DNA of 20,235 nt from Sphingobacterium sp. UBA1575 (GCA_002322865.1 DCOH01000050.1:48827-69061); one strand, 5' to 3'. Shown: positions 7,426 through 15,292, counted from the stretch's first letter. Program-made: numbers and translations. Notes: generated by a model not told the origin, from the sequence alone.

Positions 7426-8892
7426 ATGCTATTAAAAAGTAAATTCCACATTATCCTAAATCTTTGGCTAGTTCTATTTTATTGTATACCATCTCTTCAG
7501 GCGCAGATCCCAAATCCAAAAACAAAAGGTCAAGATTTTTATGTTTCCAATCCCGATGGTATTTTGGATTGGTATTCCGTGCAGGAGCTGGATAGTATTT
7601 GCAAAAGCATCGAGCAGGAGACGGGAGCGGAGTTTGCTATTGTCCTCGTGAATGATTACGACGGAGAAGATGATTTTGAATATGCCTTAGCCTTATTCAA
7701 CAAATGGGGCATTGGGAAAAAAGAATCCAACAATGGCTTGTTGCTATTTATCGGCAAGGATAGGCGGGAATATCGTTTTATTTCCGGCTATGGCATGGAG
7801 CGGATCTTTCCGGATGCCTATTTAAAACGGGTGGGTGAATTATACTTAGTGCCTAATTTTCAACAGGGAAATTACAGTTTGGGTGTATTTCAAGCGGTCC
7901 GTTTTATTGAACATGTCCTTAAATCCCCTGATTCCGTAAAAGAGTTAAAAGAGATGATGCCCGAAGCCCAGCCATTCTTCAGTTGGGATAATGCGATTTT
8001 TAAAAACAGCTTATTGGTCATCCTCTTTTTTATCGCATTATATGTCTATACCCATCAAGTCATTAGATCCTTACTGAAAAATGCAAATAAAGATTCCTTT
8101 GTAAAGCCAATATTCTATGGGCTCGGATGTATGGTATTATTGATGTTCTTATCGGTTTTTCCACTGATCATTTTTTATGAAGATCTCAGCCTACTATACA
8201 ATAAGAATAATATACCTTATTTGTTATTTGCCTTAGGCGGGATTATTTTGGCCATGCGGATTACTACCGGTAGGGAAAGTATCGTTAAGAGTGGTAAGGA
8301 TGAAGAAGAAAGGCAAAAGGCACTCAAGAAGTTTAGGAATTACCTATTGGTACCTATGTTGCTTTCGCCATTGGCGCTTTTCGATTTGATTTCGGTGACT
8401 AATCGGATGGTCAAGAACAGAGGTCGTTTTCTTCCACCGAACGATGATCCGGATTGGGTCCGATTGAATCGGAATTCGGAAGCCAAGAAGATCAAGACGA
8501 TCCTTGATGATGGACAACGTGCCGAGGAGCAGAAAGGATCCCGAAAATATGAAATCTGGCAGCATAGTAAAACAGGGAAATATGAATTGGTCCCTTGGGA
8601 AGTGAGTAAAAAATTTGATGTCTGTCCGGCATGTGGGTATCATACCTTATTGAAAAACCAGACCAAAACTGTAGTGGCTGCGAATTATTCCAGTGCAGGC
8701 TCCGGGGAGAAATTCGATAAATGTCAATTCTGTAATTATAAGAAGCATATTGAATTCTATACCATTGCTAAGAAGACACGCTCCAGCAGCAGTAGTTCTT
8801 CCGGTGGTTCTTCAGGTGGTGGTTCTTCCTCCAGCAGCGGAAGTTTTGGTGGTGGTTCTTCTGGTGGTGGAGGGGCAGGCGGCCGGTGGTAA
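7426..8892 (+). CDS. TPM-domain membrane protein with zinc-ribbon and Ser/Gly-rich tail
   Basis: A 488-aa protein. After a signal peptide (about 1-27, ending LQAQ) comes a TPM (YgcG/Psb32-type) domain at about residues 40-165. It shows the usual NPDGILDWYSVQELDSICK opening, then ETGAEFAIVLVNDYDG, GIGKKESNNGLLLFIG and YRFISGYGMERIFPD. Four hydrophobic segments follow (about 192-209, 228-250, 262-280, 305-325). The remaining part carries two Cys pairs, C400-P-A-C403 and C433-Q-F-C436, spaced as a zinc ribbon. The protein ends in about 35 residues of almost only Ser and Gly (453-487), as is usual at the end of many TPM proteins. TPM proteins are linked to envelope or photosystem repair and have reported phosphatase activity; the role here is open. 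The gene abuts the stop of the convergent regulator gene with no gap. Confidence 0.88.
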   Translation: MLLKSKFHIILNLWLVLFYCIPSLQAQIPNPKTKGQDFYVSNPDGILDWYSVQELDSICKSIEQETGAEFAIVLVNDYDGEDDFEYALALFNKWGIGKKESNNGLLLFIGKDRREYRFISGYGMERIFPDAYLKRVGELYLVPNFQQGNYSLGVFQAVRFIEHVLKSPDSVKELKEMMPEAQPFFSWDNAIFKNSLLVILFFIALYVYTHQVIRSLLKNANKDSFVKPIFYGLGCMVLLMFLSVFPLIIFYEDLSLLYNKNNIPYLLFALGGIILAMRITTGRESIVKSGKDEEERQKALKKFRNYLLVPMLLSPLALFDLISVTNRMVKNRGRFLPPNDDPDWVRLNRNSEAKKIKTILDDGQRAEEQKGSRKYEIWQHSKTGKYELVPWEVSKKFDVCPACGYHTLLKNQTKTVVAANYSSAGSGEKFDKCQFCNYKKHIEFYTIAKKTRSSSSSSSGGSSGGGSSSSSGSFGGGSSGGGGAGGRW

Positions 8893-11748
8893 TTACAGCT
8901 CCAATAAAAATTCGGTAAGATTTTTATTCGTTGGTAATTCCAGTTTTTTCCGCAATCGGTACCTACGGATCTCCACACCACGGGTACTGATGTTCAATAA
9001 GGAGGCTATCTCCTTACTTGACATGTTCAATCTTAGGTAAGCACAGAGTTTAAGATCATTGGGCACCAAGCTCGGATAATCGGCTTTCAATTTCTTGAAG
9101 AAATTCTCATGGGCTTCATTGAAACTTTTTTCAAAAAGGTCCCAATCCCGATCATCGCTGTGTGCTTCATCAATCAGTTTATTTACTTTCCGTAATTGCT
9201 CATGGCTCAGTTTGTTACCGTTCGAATCGTTCAGGTTGGTAAGTTCATGGTGCAGGTTGTTGAGCATTTCATTCTTATAGACAATATTCATCGCCGAATT
9301 AGCTAATTCCCTATTTTTGATGGCAAGCTCCTGTTCGAGCTGTTCATTCTTTAAGGCCATCAATTTCTTTTCGTTCTCTTCCGCTTCTCGGGTCAAGCGT
9401 TTTTCCTGATCCGCCAACATGTTTTCCTTAAGCTTACGTTGATCTTCCTTCAATCGCTTTTCATAGGCTTTTTTGCCCCAAAAGAACAGAAAAATGGCGG
9501 CTAATACATAAAGCAGGATCATTGGCCATCTCAGGTACCAAGGAGTTTTTATATGAAAGTTAATCGACGTGATATCGGATTGTATGCCATTTGCTGATAT
9601 GGCTCGAACCTTAAACGTATAATTTCCAAAGGGCAGATTCGTGAAATCCCTATAGGCCACCGCATCCCAGTTTGACCAATCATCGGTATACCCTTCCAGG
9701 AGATATTGGTACCGAATGGGTGAGGAGGAATACCAAGGTGAAGCGAATGAAATCCTGATGTTATTTTCTGTATTGGGAATCGTTAAATCATCATATAATG
9801 ATTTTGGATCTTTGGTGATGTTCCATATATTCGTGATAATGGGTTTGGGAATCTGTTGCTTGACAGGGAACTTGTTGAAGTAAAGAGCGAAACCATTATC
9901 TAAACCAAACAGGGATAATTCGCTGTTAACCTGTAATATATGTTCATAATTGTTCATCATCCTTCCTTTTAGGGAATTCCAGGAAGAAGAGTCAATTCGG
10001 ATTTGTTCATCAGCGGGAAATTCCACCCGGGCAATATGCGATTTCTTGATCAGCCAGTATTGGTTGTTGCTGATCGGGATGACCTTATTGGCATTGTAAA
10101 AAGAACCCAGCTGTCCGTTAAGTTCGGCATAGGCTTTAAATTCATTCAATACATGGTCAAAACGGTAGAATCCGGAATCTGTCGCAAATACAGCGTTATT
10201 GGCCAAGTTATATATTCCATGGATCCGGGCATTCTTTGGCAGCCCTTTATCCATGGTTTTCCATTCTTTTACGGATTGGTATCCGGGTTTGAATTTGACC
10301 TGTTGAACCTGTTGTTGGTTACTTATCCAAAAAGTTTCCGCTTGCTCTTGGTAAATGTCGCGCGTGAGGTCGTTCCTGCCTACCAACTGTTTTATGAATG
10401 AAACGGTTGGATCTGTTGTCATCAATCCGATCCCGGTGTAATTTCCTTGCAGCCAATAATTACTGTTGGCAACCGGTAGAAATTTCCAAGCTCCGGTTAC
10501 AGCAGAGATTTTCCTAAGCGAATTGTCCTCTACGATAAAAGTGCCGTTATTATGGCCTATAACCAGTTTTCCCGCAATGTTCGCCAATTGCCATACTTGG
10601 CCTTGGGAATTCGGGATGAGTTGGAAATTCAATGAATTATAAGAGGAGAGCCCTTTCCAATCACTGACGAACAAACCTTGATTGGTGCCTAGGTAAATCT
10701 TATTATTGAATAGGATCGAACTGTATACCGTTCCAATATTGCCTGTTAAGTCTGAATAATAATATAAGGGTGAATTGATATCAATTCGGTCGATCCCATT
10801 ATCGAGGCCTACCCATAGGTTGGATTGTTTATCTACGGCGAGGCTCAAAACCGTATTGTTCTGCAAACCGTTGTTCTTACTGATATGCTGCACGATTTCA
10901 CCTGCCTTATTCAGGATATAGACTCCATTCTGGATGGTGCCAAAGGCATATTGGTCTGCAAAAAGTTTAACCCCATTATTTATTTGATATCTTTTTAGGG
11001 AATTATCAGCGGCTGTTGGAAAGGGTTTGATGCTGCCGGTGGGGCTCATCAAGAACAAGCCATGATTAGCTGTCGCGATTAAAGTTTGATGATCATGGAA
11101 AGGTAGCATGCTCAATATATTCATGCCATTGAGCTTGGCAGCATCGGGGATTTGTTCTAACCGATTATTACTCCATCGGTGTAGCCCCGAAGGTATCTGT
11201 TCAAAATATAGGTTGTAACCAACCTGGTGGCCGAAAAGGAAGGGCTCGCCCTGTGCCCTGAGCAAATCAATGCTTCCTTTTTGATAGCGGTAGCTTTTTG
11301 AAAAGCTGTGGAAGAATACCTGATCTTCTTGGATGAGGATCCGCCAGATATCATCATTTCGTAAGGTTTCCTGATCTTTGAGCGAGTCCGACAAGCTGGT
11401 GTAATCCATTTTCCCATAGCTTCCTCTGGTCCAATAGCCAAATTCTCCTGATCCACCAACAAATATCCTACCTTCTTTGTCGATATTCACGCTACGAAGG
11501 CTCGAGTGGTTCTTCATAGGGAAAAGCTTCCATTCCTGCCCATCAAACACTAATAATCCTTCCGTATTGGCTGCATATAAAAATCCTTCATTACTGATGG
11601 CCAGTCCCCAATTTTGGTTTCCAGCAGCATACATTGATTTGGTATATTGCTGGACAAAAGGGGTTCCGACCCTTGGGATATTCTGCCCTAGGAGATTTGC
11701 ACTAATGAATAATAGGAAAAAGCCAATAAAGCTAGATTTTAGAGACAT
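8893..11748 (-). CDS. Membrane-anchored propeller/Y_Y_Y sensor with LuxR-type HTH (no kinase)
   Basis: A 951-aa one-piece transcription regulator. The start is taken at ATG 11748: the TTG at 11757 falls about where transcription should begin from the TATATTTG box at 11765-11772. A signal peptide (SLKSSFIGFFLLFISANLLGQ) precedes a long periplasmic region. This region has repeats of two-component-regulator propeller type (for example NNTVLSLAVDKQSNLWVGLDNGID and NEGFLYAANTEGLLVFDG). A Y_Y_Y immunoglobulin-like domain follows (about 670-725, IRYQYLLEGYTDDWSNWD and YTFKVRA). A membrane helix lies at about 741-760, then a long coiled coil at about 762-850. The C-terminus (about 894-951) is a GerE/LuxR helix-turn-helix (SSKEIASLLNISTRGVEIRRYRLRKKL). 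No histidine kinase or receiver domain is present, unlike hybrid two-component SusR-type regulators with the same sensor. Target genes are unknown. Confidence 0.88.
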   Translation of the reverse strand: MSLKSSFIGFFLLFISANLLGQNIPRVGTPFVQQYTKSMYAAGNQNWGLAISNEGFLYAANTEGLLVFDGQEWKLFPMKNHSSLRSVNIDKEGRIFVGGSGEFGYWTRGSYGKMDYTSLSDSLKDQETLRNDDIWRILIQEDQVFFHSFSKSYRYQKGSIDLLRAQGEPFLFGHQVGYNLYFEQIPSGLHRWSNNRLEQIPDAAKLNGMNILSMLPFHDHQTLIATANHGLFLMSPTGSIKPFPTAADNSLKRYQINNGVKLFADQYAFGTIQNGVYILNKAGEIVQHISKNNGLQNNTVLSLAVDKQSNLWVGLDNGIDRIDINSPLYYYSDLTGNIGTVYSSILFNNKIYLGTNQGLFVSDWKGLSSYNSLNFQLIPNSQGQVWQLANIAGKLVIGHNNGTFIVEDNSLRKISAVTGAWKFLPVANSNYWLQGNYTGIGLMTTDPTVSFIKQLVGRNDLTRDIYQEQAETFWISNQQQVQQVKFKPGYQSVKEWKTMDKGLPKNARIHGIYNLANNAVFATDSGFYRFDHVLNEFKAYAELNGQLGSFYNANKVIPISNNQYWLIKKSHIARVEFPADEQIRIDSSSWNSLKGRMMNNYEHILQVNSELSLFGLDNGFALYFNKFPVKQQIPKPIITNIWNITKDPKSLYDDLTIPNTENNIRISFASPWYSSSPIRYQYLLEGYTDDWSNWDAVAYRDFTNLPFGNYTFKVRAISANGIQSDITSINFHIKTPWYLRWPMILLYVLAAIFLFFWGKKAYEKRLKEDQRKLKENMLADQEKRLTREAEENEKKLMALKNEQLEQELAIKNRELANSAMNIVYKNEMLNNLHHELTNLNDSNGNKLSHEQLRKVNKLIDEAHSDDRDWDLFEKSFNEAHENFFKKLKADYPSLVPNDLKLCAYLRLNMSSKEIASLLNISTRGVEIRRYRLRKKLELPTNKNLTEFLLEL

Positions 11749-11764
11749 AAGGTTCAAACTTACC

Positions 11765-11772
11765 CAAATATA
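11765..11772 (-). promoter_or_regulatory. Promoter -7 element of the propeller/LuxR regulator
   Basis: On the minus strand the sequence reads TATATTTG, an exact TAnnTTTG match. A T6 run lies 19-20 bp upstream as a possible -33. Transcription would start near 11758, giving a leader of about 10 nt before the ATG at 11748. Confidence 0.5.
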
Positions 11773-11800
11773 ATAAATCCATTTAATCCTTAAAAAATAG

Positions 11801-11808
11801 CATATTTG
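11801..11808 (+). promoter_or_regulatory. Possible -7 element of ispE
   Basis: CATATTTG differs from TAnnTTTG only in the first base. It lies 43 bp before the ispE start codon in the short divergent interval shared with the regulator gene. No clear -33 box is seen. Confidence 0.3.
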
Positions 11809-11851
11809 TAGGAAGAGAATGTGTTTATTATATCATTATTAAATTTCAACT

Positions 11852-12658
11852 ATGCTCAGATTCGCAAATGCTAAAATTAATATAGGCTTGCATATTACTG
11901 AAAAGCGTTCCGACGGATACCATAACCTGGAAACTGTTTTTTATCCAGTGAAGATTTATGATGCTGTCGAAATCATTCCCAGTGAGGAAGTAGCCTTACA
12001 CATTTGGAATTCAGATTTAATAGCGGATGATAATAACCTGTGTTTAAGGGCATATAACTTATTAAGTTCCATATATGATTTACCTCCAGTAACGATTCAT
12101 TTGTTGAAGAATATTCCGATTGGTGCAGGATTAGGGGGTGGATCGGCCGACGCAACGGCTGTATTGCTATTGTTGAATGAGCAGTTTTCCTTACAAATTC
12201 CTTCCGAAGAACTGAAACAATTGGCTGCACAACTCGGCGCCGATTGTCCATTTTTTGTGGAAAATAAAGCCATGTATGCTGAAGGAATAGGAACAGAGCT
12301 TGAGGAGATTGCTCTTGATCTCTCTTCTTACCAGATCGTACTGGTCAAGCCGGATATTCATATCTCTACGGCAGAAGCCTATAGCCAGGTGCTTCCGAAA
12401 CCATCCGAACTGGATTTAAGGCAAGCGCTAAATCTTCCCATCCAGGAATGGAAATATACGATAAAGAATGATTTTGAATTTTCTCTTTTCGAAAAATATC
12501 CGTTGATAGGTGATATAAAGAATAAGATGTATGAATTGGGGGCTATTTATGCATCCATGAGCGGATCTGGATCTTCTGTCTACGGTATTTTTGAAACCAC
12601 CGATGGATTGGAAGATTTAAAGCATTACGGTCAGTTGTTTTTGCCTACTAATTTATAA
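11852..12658 (+). CDS. ispE: 4-diphosphocytidyl-2-C-methyl-D-erythritol kinase
   Basis: Phosphorylates CDP-methylerythritol in the MEP pathway to isopentenyl diphosphate; cytoplasmic GHMP kinase. The 268-aa length is normal for the family. The N-terminus FANAKINIGLHI carries the conserved Lys8, followed by EKRSDGYHNLETVFYPV. The glycine-rich ATP loop IPIGAGLGGGSADATA spans about 88-103. The catalytic aspartate region is LGADCPFF, and the C-terminal GHMP motif is ASMSGSGSSVYGIF. The ATG at 11852 gives the standard start. It is divergent from the regulator gene (103 bp) and is followed by gdhA on the same strand after 112 bp that contain an inverted repeat. Its presence shows that the organism uses the MEP route rather than mevalonate. 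Confidence 0.96.
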   Translation: MLRFANAKINIGLHITEKRSDGYHNLETVFYPVKIYDAVEIIPSEEVALHIWNSDLIADDNNLCLRAYNLLSSIYDLPPVTIHLLKNIPIGAGLGGGSADATAVLLLLNEQFSLQIPSEELKQLAAQLGADCPFFVENKAMYAEGIGTELEEIALDLSSYQIVLVKPDIHISTAEAYSQVLPKPSELDLRQALNLPIQEWKYTIKNDFEFSLFEKYPLIGDIKNKMYELGAIYASMSGSGSSVYGIFETTDGLEDLKHYGQLFLPTNL

Positions 12659-12688
12659 TCCTTTCCAGCTATTTAGGGCTTTTAATTG

Positions 12689-12727
12689 TATTGATAAAAT
12701 GCGTAAATAATTAGCGTTTTATCAATA
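12689..12727. repeat. 11-bp inverted repeat between ispE and gdhA
   Basis: TATTGATAAAA (12689-12699) is repeated inverted as TTTTATCAATA (12717-12727) with a 17-bp spacer, centre to centre 28 bp. The arms are perfect. The right arm ends seven bases before a -7-like TAGTATTG (12735-12742), so it overlaps the presumed -33 region of gdhA. An operator is the simplest reading; a weak AU-rich terminator of ispE is the alternative. Confidence 0.5.
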
Positions 12728-12734
12728 TTTTCAT

Positions 12735-12742
12735 TAGTATTG
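12735..12742 (+). promoter_or_regulatory. Possible -7 element of gdhA
   Basis: TAGTATTG matches TAnnTTTG with one mismatch and lies 28 bp before the gdhA start codon. Support comes mainly from position. Confidence 0.3.
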
Positions 12743-12770
12743 TGATGAAAAAATAAATAATTAACAATAA

Positions 12771-14105
12771 ATGTCCCTAAATCTTAAGAATTTCATCAAA
12801 CAAGTTGATTTGCGAAACCCAAATGAACCTGAATTTTTACAGGCTGTCACAGAGGTTATCGAAGATCTTATTCCCTATGTAAATGAGCATCGTCCTGATC
12901 TTATTGACCTTAAAATTTTAGAACGGATGGTTGAACCTGAGCGAATTGTTTCATTTCGTGTGGCTTGGACAGACGATCAGAATCAGATCCAGGTAAATCG
13001 AGGATATCGTGTTCAAATGAATTCGGCCATCGGACCTTACAAGGGAGGTTTGCGATTTGCTCCAGATGTAAATCTGAGCATTCTTAAGTTTTTGGCATTT
13101 GAGCAGGTGTTCAAGAACAGCCTGACCAGTCTGCCGATCGGTGGTGGAAAGGGAGGTTCAGATTTTGATCCCAAAGGAAAGTCAGATCATGAGATTATGC
13201 GCTTTTGCCAGAGCTTTATGACCGAATTGCAGAGACATATTGGGTCGGAGACCGATGTTCCTGCTGGGGATATTGGTGTTGGTGGGCGTGAAATAGGCTT
13301 TCTGTTCGGCCAATATAAACGTTTGCAGAACAATTTTTCAGGCGTATTGACTGGTAAAGGCACTGCTTGGGGTGGCTCGTACATTCGTCCGGAGGCTACT
13401 GGTTATGGCCTGCTTTATTTTGTTCAATGTATTTTGGATTACAATAACGAAAAGATTGAAGGAAAGACAGTCTGTATTTCGGGAGCAGGGAATGTAGCCT
13501 TTTACGCTGCTGAAAAAGCTATTCAAATGGGCGCAAAGGTAATTACCTTGTCCAATAGCCAAGGAACGATCTTTGATAAGGAAGGTTTTAGCCTAGATAA
13601 GCTTAATTATCTAGGAACATTAGGAAGAGATCTGGGCAAATACACGAAGAAATATTCTTCTGCATCGTATCATGCAAAGGAAAATCCATGGCAGTTTCCA
13701 TGTGATATTGCACTTCCATGTGCCACACAGAACGAGATCAATGAGGCAGATGCCAAAAGATTGGTAAAGAATGGTTGTAAGATTGTGGCTGAAGGGGCGA
13801 ATATGCCATCCTCAGCAGAAGCCATTAAAGTATATCTGCAGGCAAAGATCCATTTCGGACCAGGGAAAGCAGCCAACGCCGGAGGTGTCGCTGTTTCCGG
13901 TTTGGAAATGTCGCAGAATGCGATCGGGCAACAATGGGCACGGGAAAAAGTGGACCACCGCCTGAAATTGATCATGGAAAATATACATAAAACCTGTGTG
14001 CGCTATGGTAAAGAGCCAAACGGCTATATCAATTACCTCAAAGGAGCTAATGTTGGTGGGTTCATAAAAGTAGCCGAAGCCATGAAAGCACAAGGGGTAG
14101 TTTAA
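12771..14105 (+). CDS. gdhA: Glutamate dehydrogenase, hexameric GdhA type (probably NADP-dependent)
   Basis: Interconverts 2-oxoglutarate plus ammonium and glutamate in the cytoplasm; central to nitrogen assimilation. The 444-aa length fits the small hexameric family. Conserved segments are RVQMNSAIGPYKGGLRFAP, the catalytic PIGGGKGGSDFDPKGKS (about 122-138), DVPAGDIGVGGREIGFLFGQYKRL, and GKGTAWGGSYIRPEATGYG. The nucleotide-binding loop ISGAGNVAFYAAEKA follows. PAGDIGVGGRE and the GSxxRPEATGYG segment are typical of the E. coli-like GdhA group, which is usually NADP-specific; cofactor choice is inferred. The ATG at 12771 gives the expected N-terminus. A terminator follows within 25 bp. The inverted repeat upstream may serve nitrogen or carbon regulation. 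Confidence 0.96.
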   Translation: MSLNLKNFIKQVDLRNPNEPEFLQAVTEVIEDLIPYVNEHRPDLIDLKILERMVEPERIVSFRVAWTDDQNQIQVNRGYRVQMNSAIGPYKGGLRFAPDVNLSILKFLAFEQVFKNSLTSLPIGGGKGGSDFDPKGKSDHEIMRFCQSFMTELQRHIGSETDVPAGDIGVGGREIGFLFGQYKRLQNNFSGVLTGKGTAWGGSYIRPEATGYGLLYFVQCILDYNNEKIEGKTVCISGAGNVAFYAAEKAIQMGAKVITLSNSQGTIFDKEGFSLDKLNYLGTLGRDLGKYTKKYSSASYHAKENPWQFPCDIALPCATQNEINEADAKRLVKNGCKIVAEGANMPSSAEAIKVYLQAKIHFGPGKAANAGGVAVSGLEMSQNAIGQQWAREKVDHRLKLIMENIHKTCVRYGKEPNGYINYLKGANVGGFIKVAEAMKAQGVV

Positions 14106-14120
14106 GCAATTTAAATTTTA

Positions 14121-14128
14121 TATTTTTG
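14121..14128 (+). promoter_or_regulatory. TAnnTTTG-like box directly before the gdhA terminator
   Basis: TATTTTTG matches the -7 consensus exactly, but the start point it would give (about 14134) falls inside the terminator stem that follows. It may serve the small gene at 14174 with a leader that keeps only part of the hairpin. It may also be chance in T-rich DNA. Confidence 0.25.
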
Positions 14129-14163
14129 AAATTCCAAGTCCAATTCAGGCTTGGAATTTTTTT
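14129..14163 (+). terminator. Rho-independent terminator of gdhA
   Basis: AAATTCCAAG (14129-14138) pairs with CTTGGAATTT (14150-14159) around an 11-nt loop, and T residues run from 14157 to 14163. It lies 23 bp after the gdhA stop and 10 bp before the next start codon. Confidence 0.8.
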
Positions 14164-14173
14164 AGTGATCTAT

Positions 14174-14419
14174 ATGCGTGTATTAGCAGAATTACCTCAT
14201 CCGGAATGTAAGATTAGCATCTTCGGAATGAATCAGAAGTTTATCATCAAGTTTGAGCAAGGTACTTTAGAGCAATCCTATAAATTGGCTGAAGTGGATG
14301 TAGTAGGTGGTATAAATGGAGTTTTTGAAATGTTGGATGAATCCTTTATTCAACAGGTACTTGCTATCTTTACGCAGATGAGAGGGGCTATAATCGAAAC
14401 CTATAATAAATATCAATAA
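14174..14419 (+). CDS. Small conserved-looking protein, unknown function
   Basis: An 81-aa protein starting at ATG 14174 (MRVLAELPHPECKISIFGMN). An in-frame TTG at 14126 would add 16 residues translated from the terminator hairpin and is rejected. It has no signal peptide or membrane segment. Strands KISIFGMNQKFIIKFEQG are followed by helices (ESFIQQVLAIFTQMRGAIIETY). I recall similar short proteins opening with ELPHPECKI in other Bacteroidota, but I know no function. It sits between two terminators, so it may be transcribed alone or by leakage from gdhA. Its protein-like composition and closing terminator support it as a real gene. Confidence 0.72.
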   Translation: MRVLAELPHPECKISIFGMNQKFIIKFEQGTLEQSYKLAEVDVVGGINGVFEMLDESFIQQVLAIFTQMRGAIIETYNKYQ

Positions 14420-14472
14420 TAAGTTTATGTAACTATTATAAATAACTGAAAAACAAGTGGTATTTAATTTAT

Positions 14473-14516
14473 AAACCCCAAAACAAAATTATATTCTGTT
14501 TTGGGGTTTTCTTTTT
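14473..14516 (+). terminator. Strong terminator after the small gene
   Basis: A perfect 13-bp stem, AAACCCCAAAACA (14473-14485) with TGTTTTGGGGTTT (14497-14509), is followed by TCTTTTT. It separates the rightward gene from the convergent sir2 gene. Confidence 0.92.
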
Positions 14517-14605
14517 GCTGGTGTAAAAGAATGTTGGTAGATTGTTTGTTTATATAATAGCTATAATATACTGATATATAGTTATTTTTATGTAGTTAAA
14601 AAATA

Positions 14606-15289
14606 TTATTTGGCTATTAAATCAGCCAAATATCTAACACCTTTTGAAGCTTTTTCGGAAATCTTGATCACATTCGGTGGAACCCGATATTCTTCCGCAT
14701 TAGGGTCAATCAATATGAGTTTACATAAGGGGGAAGTTTCATATAATAGGTTTGCTGCAGGATAAACCTGAAGGGATGTGCCGATGACTACAAATACATC
14801 AGCTTGGGAGGCGAGCTTGGATGCAGGGACCATATTCGGGACAGCTTCCCCAAACCAGACCACATGTGGTCTTAATGGAGAACCCAACTCACACACACTT
14901 CCTGCAATTATTTCATCGCCTTCGATATCATAGACCAAATTGGGATTGACGGAAGATTGGGATTTTCGGATTTCACCATGGAGATGCAGCACCTTGCTGC
15001 TGCCGGCTCGTTCATGTAGATCGTCGATATTCTGGGTAATAATGTGTACATCAAAATCCTGCTCCAATTCTGCCAGTTTTAAATGTGCTTCATTAGGGGC
15101 AGCTTCGATACAATTCTGGCGACGCTTGTTATAAAAATCCTGCACCAATGCCGGATTTCGTTGCCAAGCCTCCGGAGTGGCCACATCTTCTACGCGATGG
15201 CCTTCCCATAGACCATCTGTTCCACGAAAAGTAGGTAATCCACTCTCTACGGAGATCCCAGCTCCGGTAAATACGACAACTTTTTTCAT
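14606..15289 (-). CDS. cobB: Sir2-family NAD-dependent protein deacylase (class III, CobB-like) lacking zinc cysteines
   Basis: Removes acyl groups from lysines using NAD, in the cytoplasm. The start is taken at ATG 15289 rather than the TTG at 15295, giving 227 aa. The NAD-binding GAGISVESGLPTFRG (9-23), TQNIDDLHERAG (85-96) and catalytic HLHGE (His104) are intact. Tyr53 and Arg56 in QDFYNKRRQ are the class III pair that accepts succinyl/malonyl groups, so desuccinylase activity is likely. PLRPHVVWFGE (138-148) is typical of bacterial CobB. Between His104 and that segment, where most sirtuins carry a four-cysteine zinc site, only Cys133 remains, so zinc binding appears lost. The TATCTTTG promoter box ends 3 nt before the ATG. 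The 3' end faces a terminator from the other side. Confidence 0.92.
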   Translation of the reverse strand: MKKVVVFTGAGISVESGLPTFRGTDGLWEGHRVEDVATPEAWQRNPALVQDFYNKRRQNCIEAAPNEAHLKLAELEQDFDVHIITQNIDDLHERAGSSKVLHLHGEIRKSQSSVNPNLVYDIEGDEIIAGSVCELGSPLRPHVVWFGEAVPNMVPASKLASQADVFVVIGTSLQVYPAANLLYETSPLCKLILIDPNAEEYRVPPNVIKISEKASKGVRYLADLIAK

Positions 15290-15292
15290 TTT

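Noticed and set aside
8757..8981. Minus-strand frame rich in Pro and Glu opposite the TPM gene's tail
   Set aside because: It is the antisense reading of Ser/Gly codons at the end of the TPM gene and the adjoining end of the regulator; the low complexity explains the open frame.
11749..11757. TTG start three codons upstream for the LuxR-type regulator
   Set aside because: It falls at the predicted transcription start from TATATTTG, and the ATG at 11748 gives a normal signal peptide.
14126..14173. Upstream 16-codon extension of the small protein after gdhA
   Set aside because: It encodes the gdhA terminator hairpin and begins with TTG; ATG at 14174 is the better start.
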